From Syntrophaceae bacterium (GTDB taxonomy: Bacteria; Desulfobacterota; Syntrophia; Syntrophales; UBA2185), in the NCBI GenBank assembly GCA_003153775.1, contig PMBI01000011.1, positions 86,303-150,302 on the forward strand: a stretch of 64,000 nucleotides of DNA, read 5' to 3'. Below are positions 8,922-19,589 of this stretch, piece after piece. The translations under genes were made by a program, and so were the position numbers. The notes beneath the pieces are model-generated. The model worked only from the letters and a program-made list of their open reading frames with translations, had not been told where the DNA came from and did no database searches. The stretch's first letter is position 1. Every line of letters begins with the position of its first letter.

Positions 8922-11012
8922 ATGCATGAAAAGATAAAAAAGAGAGATGGCCGGTTAGTAAAATTCAATGCAGAGAAGATAACCAATGCCATTGAGAAGG
9001 CCGGGGCCGCGACGGGTGAATTTGATGGCGCCACAGCGAGAAAACTCACGATAAAGGTTCTCAGCTTGGCGGAGAAACTCTTCGACGACAAGGTTATGAC
9101 AGTGGAAGAGTTTCAGGATATCGTGGAGGAAGTCCTTTTATCTTCTCCTTATCGTCGGACGGCTAAGGCATATATTATATACAGGGAGCAGCATGCCAGA
9201 TTAAGGGAAATTACCAACAAGATGGAGGTTGATCTGGTCGATCAGTATCTCAAGAAAAAGGACTGGAAGATTAATGAAAACAGCAATATGGATTATTCCT
9301 TGCAGGGTTTGAACAACTATATATCTTCCGAGGTCAGTAAGGTCTACTGGTTGAATGAGATTTATTCGCCGGAAATCAGAAAGGCGCACACAGACGGTGA
9401 TTTTCATATTCACGATTTGAGTCTTCTTTCCGTATACTGTGTGGGATGGGATCTGTATGATCTTCTTCTGGAAGGTTTCCGAGGAGTGTCGGGTAAAGTT
9501 GAGAGTAAGCCGGCCAAGCACCTTCGCAGTGCCCTGGGGCAGGTGGTTAATTTCTTTTACACCCTTCAAGGGGAAGCGGCCGGCGCTCAGGCTTTCTCCA
9601 ATTTTGATACCCTGCTCGCGCCTTTCATAAGGTACGATCGGTTGAGTTACAGTGAAATTAGGCAGGCTCTGCAGGAATTTATTTTTAATATTAACGTACC
9701 TACGAGGGTGGGTTTCCAGACGCCGTTTACAAACGTTACCCTCGATGTGACAGTGCCGAAGTATTACGCGGAACAAAATGTAATTATCGGAGGTAAACCG
9801 CAGAAAGAGACATACAAGGATTTTCAGGAGGAGATGAATCTCTTCAATAAGGCTTTCCTTCGCGTCATGGCTGATGGAGACGCCAAGGGCAGGGTCTTCA
9901 CATTTCCCATACCGACATATAACATAACAAAGGAATTCAAATGGGACGATCGTAATCTTGACGACTTATGGGAAATGACGGCGAAGTATGGAGTGCCCTA
10001 TTTTTCGAATTTTATAAACTCAGACATGAACCCGGAAGATGCGAGGAGCATGTGCTGCAGACTTCGTATCGATAACAGGGAATTGGAAAAAAGGGGAGGT
10101 GGGTTATTCGGCTCGAATCCCTTAACTGGTTCTATTGGCGTGATTACGATGAATATGCCGAGAATAGGCTACCTCGCCAAGACGGAAGAGGAATTTGTGG
10201 AACGTCTCGAAAAACTCATGATCACTGCCAAGGAGAGTTTGGAGACCAAGAGAAAAGTCTTGGAAAAATTTACTGAGGGAAACCTCTATCCCTACACAAA
10301 ATATTACCTGAGAAATGTGAAGAAACGTTTTGGCGAATATTGGAAAAATCACTTTTCAACAATTGGACTTGTCGGCATGAATGAAGCCTGTCTCAATTTT
10401 TCGGGCAAGAATATAGCCTCTGAGGAAGGGCAGAAATTCACATTGAAGATACTGGATTCCATGAGAAGAATGTTAATAGACTTCCAAAAGGAAACAGGGA
10501 ACAACTATAATCTTGAATCGACGCCTGCGGAAGGCACTTCATACCGCCTTGCGAAAATTGATAAGGTGAAATATGCAGACATCATCTGTGCGAATCAGGA
10601 TATACATGCGGAGCAAGAAGGAGAACCTTTTTACACTAACTCTACACAGTTGCCTGTGAACTTTACGGACGATATATTTGAAGCCCTGGATCTGCAAGAT
10701 GAAATCCAGGCGAGGTACACGGGAGGAACAGTTTTTCACACATATGCAGGAGAAAGAATTAATGATGCGTCAACCGTAAAGGCATTTGTACGTAAGGTAT
10801 GCACTCAGTATCACTTACCCTATGTTACGTTCACACCGACCTTCAGTGTCTGTCCTTCGCACGGCTATTTGAGCGGCGAGAAAGAGACATGTCCCATTTG
10901 CATGGAAGCCTGTGAGATATATTCGCGTGTGGTCGGTTATCTGCGACCTGTTAAACAATGGAATTTGGGAAAGCAGGAAGAGTATAAAGGGAGAAAGGTT
11001 TTCAGTTTTTAG
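8922..11012 (+). CDS. nrdD: Anaerobic (class III) ribonucleoside-triphosphate reductase
   Basis: ATP-cone KKRDGRLVKFNAEKI; C-terminal CPICMEACEIYSRVVGYLRPVKQWNLGK glycyl-radical-type region; ATG at 8922 preferred because upstream DNA carries NrdR boxes. Confidence 0.95.
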   Translation: MHEKIKKRDGRLVKFNAEKITNAIEKAGAATGEFDGATARKLTIKVLSLAEKLFDDKVMTVEEFQDIVEEVLLSSPYRRTAKAYIIYREQHARLREITNKMEVDLVDQYLKKKDWKINENSNMDYSLQGLNNYISSEVSKVYWLNEIYSPEIRKAHTDGDFHIHDLSLLSVYCVGWDLYDLLLEGFRGVSGKVESKPAKHLRSALGQVVNFFYTLQGEAAGAQAFSNFDTLLAPFIRYDRLSYSEIRQALQEFIFNINVPTRVGFQTPFTNVTLDVTVPKYYAEQNVIIGGKPQKETYKDFQEEMNLFNKAFLRVMADGDAKGRVFTFPIPTYNITKEFKWDDRNLDDLWEMTAKYGVPYFSNFINSDMNPEDARSMCCRLRIDNRELEKRGGGLFGSNPLTGSIGVITMNMPRIGYLAKTEEEFVERLEKLMITAKESLETKRKVLEKFTEGNLYPYTKYYLRNVKKRFGEYWKNHFSTIGLVGMNEACLNFSGKNIASEEGQKFTLKILDSMRRMLIDFQKETGNNYNLESTPAEGTSYRLAKIDKVKYADIICANQDIHAEQEGEPFYTNSTQLPVNFTDDIFEALDLQDEIQARYTGGTVFHTYAGERINDASTVKAFVRKVCTQYHLPYVTFTPTFSVCPSHGYLSGEKETCPICMEACEIYSRVVGYLRPVKQWNLGKQEEYKGRKVFSF

Positions 11013-11015
11013 AAG

Positions 11016-11705
11016 ATGCAGATAGGCGGGTTGCAGAAGGTATCATTGAATGAATATCCCGGGATGATAAGTGCAATTGCATTTACACAGGGCTGTAACT
11101 TCAGGTGTCCCTACTGTCATAATCCGGAATTGGTGGATCCTGATCTCTTCGGGGATTGTCTGCCGGAGGAAGGCGTGCTTTCTTTCTTAGAGAGACGCAG
11201 GGGAAAGCTTGATGCCCTGACGATTACCGGCGGCGAACCGACGATACAGCTTGACTTGATCGACTTTATAAAGCGTGTTAGAAAAATCGGGTATTTGATT
11301 AAATTAGATACGAACGGTTCCTGTCCTGAGGTGTTGGAACAACTGGTCGGCGGCCGGCTTCTTGATTATATTGCCATGGATATGAAGGGACCTTTCCAGA
11401 AGTACAGGACGGTGACGAGGTCAAAGATTGATGAGGATAAAATACGACAGAGCATGGAAATAATCATGAAATCTGGTAAGCCTTATGAATTTCGCACAAC
11501 CGTTCCCAAGAAACTGCTTCAGGAAGAAGATCTCTTGGAGATGGGGAAGCTGCTGAGAAATGCGAGTTGTTACATATTGCAGCAGTTTATTCCCACCAGG
11601 ACTCTTGATAAACAATTTCAGAAGTATGAAGCATATTCGCAGGAAGAGATGGAGTATCTCAGAGACAAACTGAAGAAAGATGTGCCTGTTGTTCGAATAC
11701 GATAG
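11016..11705 (+). CDS. nrdG: Anaerobic ribonucleoside-triphosphate reductase activating protein (radical SAM)
   Basis: CNFRCPYC, TGGEPT; directly downstream of nrdD. Confidence 0.94.
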   Translation: MQIGGLQKVSLNEYPGMISAIAFTQGCNFRCPYCHNPELVDPDLFGDCLPEEGVLSFLERRRGKLDALTITGGEPTIQLDLIDFIKRVRKIGYLIKLDTNGSCPEVLEQLVGGRLLDYIAMDMKGPFQKYRTVTRSKIDEDKIRQSMEIIMKSGKPYEFRTTVPKKLLQEEDLLEMGKLLRNASCYILQQFIPTRTLDKQFQKYEAYSQEEMEYLRDKLKKDVPVVRIR

Positions 11706-11927
11706 ATGATACAGTAAGATGAATTCCATGAAAGGACCTGCAGCAAATTACGCCTGTGGTGTCTCCTTCTTTTCTCCCCGGGCTCACGTCAAATTATGCA
11801 GTTTATTTTTTGTGTCTCATTCCCTGATGAGTCTATCCTGATATGGTCGAAGGGCGCGCTTCGAATATTGTATTCTCTTAGGGCGTAGATTCTCCACTGA
11901 GCATTTGAATTTCTTTGAGGGTGACAT

Positions 11928-13592
11928 ATGGGCAAAGATAAGAAAGCGAAGCCTGTTTGTGAAAGTGAACATATCAGTACGTTATTGCGCAAACTGTCTC
12001 CGGAAGTTAAAGGATTTATGGAAAAACAGCTTGATCAGATCAGGCGGTTAAATCAGATAGGGACGGCTCTGTCGGCGGAAAAGAACCTGGACAGACTGTT
12101 GGAAATGATTGTGGATGAAGCGAGAGAGTTTACAAATGCGGACGGCGGCACGCTGTATATCATGTCTGACGATGAAGAGGAACTCCACTTCGCCATAGTG
12201 CAGAACACTTCTTTGAATATTCGTATGGGGGGCACCGGCGGAAGGATCACCTGGCCGTCCGTAAGACTAAAGAACGTCGATGGGAAGCCCAATCATGCCA
12301 ATGTTTCTGCATACGCCGCCATTACAGGTCAGGTAGTAAATATTTCTGACGTCTATCATGCAGAGGGATTTAATTTTGAGGGCACCAGGCGATTCGATGC
12401 GGAAACGGGATACCGCTCCAAGTCCATGCTGGTAGTTCCCATGCGAAATCACGAAAATGATATTATCGGCGTCTTGCAGTTATTGAATGCGCAAATTGAA
12501 GGGCAGGCAGAAGTCATCTCATTTTCAATGGAAAATCAAAAGATGACAGAGTCATTGGCATCGCAGGCTGCTGTTGCCATTTCCAATAAACGACTGATTC
12601 ATGATCTGGAAAACCTGTTGGAGTCTTTCATCAGAACGATTGCTACTGCGATTGATGAGAAATCTCCTTACACGGGCGGTCATGTTCGTCGCGTTTCGGA
12701 GTTGACAATGGCAATTGCGGAAAAGATAAATAATAGCGTGGAGGGGCCGTATGCGGACATCCGCTTTGATGAAGATGAATTGAAGGAACTCCACATTTCG
12801 GCTTGGCTCCATGACGTTGGCAAGATAACTACGCCGGAATATATTGTCGACAAGGGGAAGAAACTTGAAACGATATATAACAGGATTGAAGCCTTGAAAG
12901 CGCGGTTTGAGATTCTAAGAAGGGACTATGCAATTGAAGCTCTGAAGAAAGGAAGTAGACAAAGAGAAGAATATCGTGCGGAAAAGTCAAATTGCGACGT
13001 TGGCGAAGATGAAAGGGATTTGGATGCGGATTACGATTTTCTCGCAGATATTAATATGGGAACAAAATTCATGGACAAAAAAATGCTTGACCGGCTGAAG
13101 GGCATAGCAGACAGGAAATGGATTCTCGGCGGAGATTCGCAAAGTTTTCTGAGCGATGAGGAGGTATACAATCTTAGTATTCCCGTGGGTACTCTTACAG
13201 ACAAGGAGAAAGAGATTGTTAAGAATCATGTTACTGTTACGCATAAGATGCTCTGTCAGCTCCCATTTCCTAAGAAGCTGAAGAATGTGTCTCATTATGC
13301 TTCCTCCCATCATGAAAGGATCGACGGCGCCGGCTATCCCTTCGGGCTAAAAGGCGACGAGATTCCTCTTCAGGCTCGAATCATTGCGCTTGCAGATGTT
13401 TTCGACGCATTAACGGCAAAGGATAGACCGTACAAGAAGGACAAAACTCTATCGGAAGCCGTTAAAATAATGCGATACATGGTGAACGATAATCACATTG
13501 ATAGAGACCTGTTCGAACTGTTTATCAAGGAGCGGATCCATCTCGACTATGCAGAGAAGGAGCTGACATCGAGTCAGATTGATATGTCTTAA
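11928..13592 (+). CDS. GAF domain / HD-GYP domain protein (putative c-di-GMP phosphodiesterase)
   Basis: GAF-like N-terminus; HDVGK and HHERIDGAGYPFGLKGDEIPLQARIIALADVFDAL. Confidence 0.9.
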   Translation: MGKDKKAKPVCESEHISTLLRKLSPEVKGFMEKQLDQIRRLNQIGTALSAEKNLDRLLEMIVDEAREFTNADGGTLYIMSDDEEELHFAIVQNTSLNIRMGGTGGRITWPSVRLKNVDGKPNHANVSAYAAITGQVVNISDVYHAEGFNFEGTRRFDAETGYRSKSMLVVPMRNHENDIIGVLQLLNAQIEGQAEVISFSMENQKMTESLASQAAVAISNKRLIHDLENLLESFIRTIATAIDEKSPYTGGHVRRVSELTMAIAEKINNSVEGPYADIRFDEDELKELHISAWLHDVGKITTPEYIVDKGKKLETIYNRIEALKARFEILRRDYAIEALKKGSRQREEYRAEKSNCDVGEDERDLDADYDFLADINMGTKFMDKKMLDRLKGIADRKWILGGDSQSFLSDEEVYNLSIPVGTLTDKEKEIVKNHVTVTHKMLCQLPFPKKLKNVSHYASSHHERIDGAGYPFGLKGDEIPLQARIIALADVFDALTAKDRPYKKDKTLSEAVKIMRYMVNDNHIDRDLFELFIKERIHLDYAEKELTSSQIDMS

Positions 13593-13608
13593 GCATCGAT
13601 GCTGGGCT

Positions 13609-15006
13609 TCACCTTTTTATTGACTTGATCTCTTTTTCTATTTCCCGAGATCTGTCATCTTGTGCGGGAAGATATTTCAAGGCCTCCCTGAAGTGAAAAA
13701 GGGCACTGTCCATCTTCTTTTTTTTCTTGAAGTAGATGCCGAAATAGTAGTGGGAGTCGCCGGGATTGTTTGTCTTGCCGTAGGCCATAGCGATACTGTA
13801 ATATATGTCTGCATCATTTATATCTTTCTTTCCGATTCTCTTATAGAGATTCAGGGCTGCCGTGTAATCACCCTGCAATTCGTAAGACCTGCCAAGGTAG
13901 AGCAAGGTGTCGAGATCGTCCTCCTTAAGGCTCAATGCTTTGCTGAGGAAGGCAATTGCGTCTGCCGACCGACCGAGCTTGAAATAAAGAATCCCGAGGT
14001 CCCTGGTTATGTCCTGGTCGTCCGGCGACAGGCTCAAGGCTTTACGAAACTCGATCAGGGATTCGTCAGTTCGGCCAAGCTTTTCTTGAGTTACCGCCAT
14101 CCCATAGAGCGAATCGACGTCATTCGGGTTTTTTTGCAGATCATTCTGAAAATAGTGAAGACTCGAATCGAGGTTCTTCTCTCCGAACATAAGGACTGTC
14201 TGTATCCTTTTTAAATTCCCTACTAAAGTATCGCGTCCCTTTTGGGTATAGGTTGTCTGAAGAAGGGCATCTATATAACCGATCCTTTCATCGGTCCCCG
14301 GGTGGGTGAGGAAATATGATGGTATATTGCTGGAATAAAACTCATACCTTCTCATCAACTTCATAAAATCCAGCATGGCTTTGCCGTCGTATCCCGCACC
14401 GACTAGGTAGGACATACCGAGCCTGTCTGCCTCTTCCTCGTGTTCCCGGCTATACTTTAGACTTAGGGTTGTAGCAGTCGCCAAAGAGAAGCTGGCTACA
14501 GCGGCTGTGAGATCCCCTCCGCCTCCAAGAAATGCACCGGCAAGAACTGCGGCAAGCGTGGCGATTCCAACCTTCTGCGATTTTTCTATGATACTGGCCA
14601 CGTGTCTCTTGTTTATATGCGCTATTTCATGTGCGAGTACTGAGGCCAGCTCACTTTCAGTTTCAACGAGGGTGATCAAGCCTCTATTGACATATACATA
14701 GCCGCCCGGCGTGGCAAAGGCATTGATTGCCGAACTCTTGATGACCGAGAAGTGGAATTCAAATGGAGCCTTCTCACTTTGAGCGAGTACTTTATTTCCC
14801 AATTGATTGATGTACGCGTCTATCTTCTCGTCATGAATTAAAACACCACTCTTATCGAGCCTCTCATAAAATTCCTTGCCGAGTTTCTTTTCATCTTCGA
14901 TGGTAAAAGAAGCATGCGCTAATCCGGCGGTCTGAAAGATTATAAAGACAATTACGGCAGGGATGATTCCCGTCCGGCTTCTTTTAAAGATGGGGAATTG
15001 ATTCAA
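13609..15006 (-). CDS. M48 family metalloprotease with TPR repeats (BepA-like), N-terminal signal/TM segment
   Basis: HEIAHINKRH zinc motif, EEEADRLGMSY, C-terminal TPRs. Confidence 0.9.
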   Translation of the reverse strand: MNQFPIFKRSRTGIIPAVIVFIIFQTAGLAHASFTIEDEKKLGKEFYERLDKSGVLIHDEKIDAYINQLGNKVLAQSEKAPFEFHFSVIKSSAINAFATPGGYVYVNRGLITLVETESELASVLAHEIAHINKRHVASIIEKSQKVGIATLAAVLAGAFLGGGGDLTAAVASFSLATATTLSLKYSREHEEEADRLGMSYLVGAGYDGKAMLDFMKLMRRYEFYSSNIPSYFLTHPGTDERIGYIDALLQTTYTQKGRDTLVGNLKRIQTVLMFGEKNLDSSLHYFQNDLQKNPNDVDSLYGMAVTQEKLGRTDESLIEFRKALSLSPDDQDITRDLGILYFKLGRSADAIAFLSKALSLKEDDLDTLLYLGRSYELQGDYTAALNLYKRIGKKDINDADIYYSIAMAYGKTNNPGDSHYYFGIYFKKKKKMDSALFHFREALKYLPAQDDRSREIEKEIKSIKR

Positions 15007-15291
15007 TGGGTAACCTCTCCGATTAAGAAATTATCATCTGATTATAGGGGCCTTGTTAGGGTCGAGTGATGACATGTGGTTAATTATTATCTCTTTTGGC
15101 AGTCAGAAGCAAGTCATGGTTTATGCGGTGTCATCTGAAATGTGAAGCCGACAGCTGTTGGCGGGCGTTACTATTTAATATTGTTAAGGGTTGACCAATA
15201 TGCTATAGCACAGGCGCTTAACATCGGTGTGATGCTGGACGTGTGTTCGTCTACAATGATGGGGCAAAGTGTTTCAAAGGGGCGCTTAACC

Positions 15292-15960
15292 GTGAAGGAA
15301 AAACTCGTTATTACCATTGACGGCCCTGCCGGTGCAGGGAAGAGCACAGTCAGCAAGGCCTTGGCGAGAAGGCTATCATATCTCTATCTGGATACGGGCG
15401 CTCTCTACAGGGCGTTTGCCTATAAAGTTATCGAGGACGGGATTTTACCGGGCGACGAAAAGGCTCTTGCAGCCTTATGCGCCCGCATAGAGTTGCATCT
15501 CGACAACATAGATGGCAGCTTGAATGTCTTTGTTGACAGTGTAAATGTGACGAAGATGATCAGATGTGAGGAAGTAGGTCTTGTTGCGTCGAGGGTTTCG
15601 GCTGTTTCCGCAGTCAGGGAGAGACTGCTCGCGATTCAGCGCCAGGCAGGGGACAGAGGGGGTGTCGTGGCCGAAGGCAGAGACATGGGGACAGTGGTTT
15701 TCCCAATGGCCGATTATAAATTCTATTTAGATGCGAGCGTGGAGGAAAGAGTTAGAAGACGCTACGCCGAACTGCGCTCGCAGCGCGGCAGTGTGGACTA
15801 TAAGAAAGTTGCAGAGGACCTGGTTGTCAGAGACAGGCAGGATAAGGAGAGAAAAATAGCGCCTTTGAAGGCTTCCGAAGACGCAACAATTGTGGATTCT
15901 ACGAAGATGAGCGTCGCAGAAGTTGTTGAGAAGATGATTTCTATAATTAGAGGTGCCTGA
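15292..15960 (+). CDS. cmk: Cytidylate kinase
   Basis: ITIDGPAGAGKSTVSKALARRLSYLYLDTGALYRA; AEGRDMGTVVFP; GTG start at 15292 preferred. Confidence 0.95.
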   Translation: MKEKLVITIDGPAGAGKSTVSKALARRLSYLYLDTGALYRAFAYKVIEDGILPGDEKALAALCARIELHLDNIDGSLNVFVDSVNVTKMIRCEEVGLVASRVSAVSAVRERLLAIQRQAGDRGGVVAEGRDMGTVVFPMADYKFYLDASVEERVRRRYAELRSQRGSVDYKKVAEDLVVRDRQDKERKIAPLKASEDATIVDSTKMSVAEVVEKMISIIRGA

Positions 15961-16144
15961 GCCGTCAGTCAGGAGCGTAAATGGCTGATGCAGCGTTATT
16001 TTTAACTGCCCTCAGCTTATTGAATATTCTATGCCGATTAACCTCATGCGGGAACTTTTGAATTCTCTTGATATTTCATAACCAGTATGTTACTTGACTT
16101 TTTTCTTACGAGATTTTTTATAAAATTCAGGGGGTAACGGTTTA

Positions 16145-17929
16145 ATGGTTAACAGCAATAACTCAATTTCTAAAGAACGAAATAGCGGTGAGAAGATTGA
16201 CGAAAAAGCGCCAGCCGAAAAAGCACTTCCTCAAAAGGTAGCCGGTAAAGAAGAGGATGTGGGGTTCAGGGAATTATATGAACAGAGTTTACAGAGCGTT
16301 CAGCTTGGCCAGATCGTGACAGGTAAGGTCGTTCAGATAAATAGTGACGTTCTTATGGTAGATGTCGGCTGGAAAACGGAAGGTTATATCCCGGCAAGGG
16401 AATTGAAGGATGAAGAAGGGAATATTCCGTTTGCAGTTGGTGATGAATTGGAAGTCTTGGTCGACAGAAGAGACCCGGATGGTAATCTCGTCCTGTCGAG
16501 GGACAAAGCGGTAAAGATTAAAGTATGGGATGATGTTAAAAATGCGTGCGAACATAATATTCCCGTAAAGGGGACGGTTATAGAGAGAGTGAAGGGTGGA
16601 CTCTCTGTAGATATTGGAATTTTGGCCTTTCTCCCAGGTTCTCAGGTGGACGTCCGTCCGGTGAGAGACCTCGATAAATACGTCGGGCAGACGTTGATGT
16701 TCAATGTCCTCAAGTATGACAGGAAGAGAAACAATGTCGTACTCTCGAGAAGATCTATATTGGAGCAGGAAAGGGTTGCGGCAAAGAAGGAGACGCTCGA
16801 GGGAATCGAGGAAGGAAAGATTATGGAGGGTGTCATCAAGAACATAACCGATTACGGCCTCTTCATAGATTTAGGCGGAATTGACGGCCTTCTCCATGTT
16901 ACCGACATATCTTGGGGAAGAATTACGCGACCGTCGGATAATTTTTCCAAGGGCGATAGGATAAGGGTTAAGGTCCTTTCTTTTGATAGAGAAAAGGAGC
17001 GGGTTTCCCTTGGTCTTAAGCAATTGATGGATAATCCCTGGGAGATGATCGAGAAGAAATACGCCGTGGGTTCTGTCATTGAGGGTAAAGTAGTGAATCT
17101 CACGGATTACGGCGTCTTTGTGGAAATGGAACCGGGCGTGGAGGGTCTTGTGCATATAACAGAAATGTTCTGGACAAGAGAGATTAAACATCCGTCTAAA
17201 GTTTTGTCTATGGGCGATATTGTGAAAGTCATGGTTCTTGACGTCAATCCGGAGGTGAAGCGTATCTCACTCGGACTAAAACAGACAACCGAAAATCCAT
17301 GGGAGGCGCTTAAACAGAAATACCCCGAGGGCAGTATCGTCAAAGGTGTTATACGGAATATCACAAACTTCGGTTTTTTCGTCGGCATTGAGGAAGGAAT
17401 AGACGGCCTCGTCCATGTATCTGACATTTCGTGGAAACAGAATATAAAACATCCATCAGAATTGTACAAGAAAGGTCAGGAAGTCGAGGCAATGGTCTTG
17501 AACATTGACGTGGCGAACGAAAAATTCTCCTTGGGAATAAAGCAGGTCGACAAGAACCCCTGGGACGAAAAGAATTTCATTTATGCGGCTGGATCGGTCA
17601 TAAACGGAAAGGTCACTAATGTAACTGACTTCGGCATTTTTGTAGAACTGGAAGAAGGAGTCGAAGGCCTGGTTCATGTATCGGAATTGAGCCATAAGAG
17701 AGTAAAGGCCGCATCAGAGATATATGCTGTAGGTGATGTTGTATCGGCAATCGTTAAGAGTGTGGATTTGCAGAATAGAAGGATCAGACTGAGCATAAAG
17801 GACTACGAATCGCCGCCTGAGGCATCTTCTTCTTCAGTCACACAGTATTTGAATAATAAAGAAAATGTCGGATCGAATCTCGGCAAGGTCTTGGCCGATG
17901 TAAAAATGGCAGAGAATGACAAGGGATAA
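16145..17929 (+). CDS. rpsA: 30S ribosomal protein S1 (six S1 domains)
   Basis: Repeated G-V...DYGxFVxxxxGxxGLVHxS modules; follows cmk. Confidence 0.96.
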   Translation: MVNSNNSISKERNSGEKIDEKAPAEKALPQKVAGKEEDVGFRELYEQSLQSVQLGQIVTGKVVQINSDVLMVDVGWKTEGYIPARELKDEEGNIPFAVGDELEVLVDRRDPDGNLVLSRDKAVKIKVWDDVKNACEHNIPVKGTVIERVKGGLSVDIGILAFLPGSQVDVRPVRDLDKYVGQTLMFNVLKYDRKRNNVVLSRRSILEQERVAAKKETLEGIEEGKIMEGVIKNITDYGLFIDLGGIDGLLHVTDISWGRITRPSDNFSKGDRIRVKVLSFDREKERVSLGLKQLMDNPWEMIEKKYAVGSVIEGKVVNLTDYGVFVEMEPGVEGLVHITEMFWTREIKHPSKVLSMGDIVKVMVLDVNPEVKRISLGLKQTTENPWEALKQKYPEGSIVKGVIRNITNFGFFVGIEEGIDGLVHVSDISWKQNIKHPSELYKKGQEVEAMVLNIDVANEKFSLGIKQVDKNPWDEKNFIYAAGSVINGKVTNVTDFGIFVELEEGVEGLVHVSELSHKRVKAASEIYAVGDVVSAIVKSVDLQNRRIRLSIKDYESPPEASSSSVTQYLNNKENVGSNLGKVLADVKMAENDKG

Positions 17930-17938
17930 TGTCAAGCC

Positions 17939-18841
17939 GTGAGAAAACACCCTGTTATATTAGGCGTCTTCCTTTTATTTCTGATCGTTGTAGTATTTTT
18001 TTTGCTGGTTTATGTTTTAGGGTCATCGACGGAAGACAGGCGTTCATTTGCCCTTGACAACAAGGTGGGTGTAGTAAAAGTCGAAGGATTCATCGGCGAT
18101 ACACGTGATGTTCTCGAACAGTTGAATCAATTCGGTAAAGACGATGCCATCAAGGCAATTGTGCTGAGAATTGATTCACCGGGAGGAGGGGTCGCTTCCT
18201 CGCAGGAGATCTATGAGGCTGTGACGGAACTCAAGAAGAAGAAGAAAGTTGTAACATCCATGGGGTCTCTCGCAGCATCCGGAGGTTACATGATTGCATG
18301 TGCCACGGACAAGATTGTAGCCAATCCGGGAACTCTCACCGGCAGTATTTCCGCTGTCATGCACTTTGCCAATGCGGAGGAGCTGCTGAAGAAGCTGGGC
18401 CTTAAAGCGTCAGTCGTTAAGAGCGGAAAGTTCAAGGATATAGGCTCACCTGTAAGGGAGATGACGCCTGAAGAAAGGGCGCTGATTCAGGAACTGGTTG
18501 ATGATATATACGATCAGTTTCTTGACATGGTAGCCCGCGACAGAAAAATACCTAAAGAGAACTTACGAAAAATCGCTGATGGGAGGATCTTTACGGGAAG
18601 ACAAGCTCAGAAATTGGGCCTTGTCGACTATTTAGGTGACATGGGATATGCGGTCACGCTTGCCGGCGAGCTTTCGGGTATAAAGGGGAAGCCTGAGGTT
18701 GTACACCCGAAGAAGAAAGGACCAAGATTCTGGGATTATTTTTTTCGGGAGATGTTTACGGCCCTTGAGCTTCAGATGCGTGGAAGAACCGAACAGTTAA
18801 ATGGCATTCTGTATTATTCGCCCGTTGCAGATCACAATTAA
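17939..18841 (+). CDS. sppA: Signal peptide peptidase SppA
   Basis: RIDSPGGGVASSQEIYEAV, GSLAASGGYMIACATDKIVANPGTLTGSI. Confidence 0.93.
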   Translation: MRKHPVILGVFLLFLIVVVFFLLVYVLGSSTEDRRSFALDNKVGVVKVEGFIGDTRDVLEQLNQFGKDDAIKAIVLRIDSPGGGVASSQEIYEAVTELKKKKKVVTSMGSLAASGGYMIACATDKIVANPGTLTGSISAVMHFANAEELLKKLGLKASVVKSGKFKDIGSPVREMTPEERALIQELVDDIYDQFLDMVARDRKIPKENLRKIADGRIFTGRQAQKLGLVDYLGDMGYAVTLAGELSGIKGKPEVVHPKKKGPRFWDYFFREMFTALELQMRGRTEQLNGILYYSPVADHN

Positions 18842-18852
18842 AGCGTTGTTTT

Positions 18853-19137
18853 ATGACGAAGAAAGAGCTGATCAAAAGGGTTCAGGATAAAGTTGGGGAG
18901 TATCCTCCCAAAGATATAGCCTACGTGGTTCATCTTATTTTTGAAGCAATGAGCGCCGCCCTGAAGAGAGATGAACGGATAGAGATCAGGGGTTTTGGAA
19001 ATTTCACGGTAAGAAACCGGAAGCAGATCCTGGGGAGAAATCCGAAAACTTCTGTTGCGATAAACCTTCCCGCAAGAAAGGTGCCTTTTTTTAAGGTCGG
19101 TAAAGACCTCAATGATATGGTAAATCGACAAAGATAA
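18853..19137 (+). CDS. HU/IHF family DNA-binding protein (IHF beta-like)
   Basis: IEIRGFGNFTVRNRKQILGRNPKTS...PARKVPFFKVGKDL. Confidence 0.93.
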   Translation: MTKKELIKRVQDKVGEYPPKDIAYVVHLIFEAMSAALKRDERIEIRGFGNFTVRNRKQILGRNPKTSVAINLPARKVPFFKVGKDLNDMVNRQR

Positions 19138-19145
19138 ACTGCGGC

Positions 19146-19439
19146 TTATATAAAATCCCAGTCACTGTCCGGTGACGCAAAATCCTTCAGTTGTTCTCTT
19201 CTTTTCTTGTGCTGAAGTTTCTTTAGAGCTTTCGCCTCTATTTGCCTTATTCTTTCGCGGGTTACGCCCATCATCTCACCTACTTCCTCAAGTGTAAAGG
19301 GCCCATAATTGCAGGCAACCCACGTGCAGTTCAAAAAAGTTTCGTTCTTAAGCCGCCATTCGCAGGTCCCATCCTGGCAGGCCTCTGATATTAAGTGCCC
19401 CTTTTTCTTACACCTGTAAGTGTTTATCAATTTGCTCAA
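19146..19439 (-). CDS. Stand-alone sigma-70 region 4 domain protein with Cys-rich N-terminus
   Basis: [31 protein letters not shown] is sigma-70 region 4.2; no region 2; Cys at CKKKGH, CQDGTC, CTWVAC. Confidence 0.85.
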   Translation of the reverse strand: MSKLINTYRCKKKGHLISEACQDGTCEWRLKNETFLNCTWVACNYGPFTLEEVGEMMGVTRERIRQIEAKALKKLQHKKRREQLKDFASPDSDWDFI

Positions 19440-19589
19440 TCTTACACCCCGAAACGCATTATTGTTTGAGACTGCCTACGAAGCCGCATCTTCAGACGAC
19501 AAGGAAGTTGTATAGTAATCTAAGCGCTCGTCATTTATTTGTCAATAATAATTGATTAAAAATATGCGGAATTTCGGCGAATTACTGTT

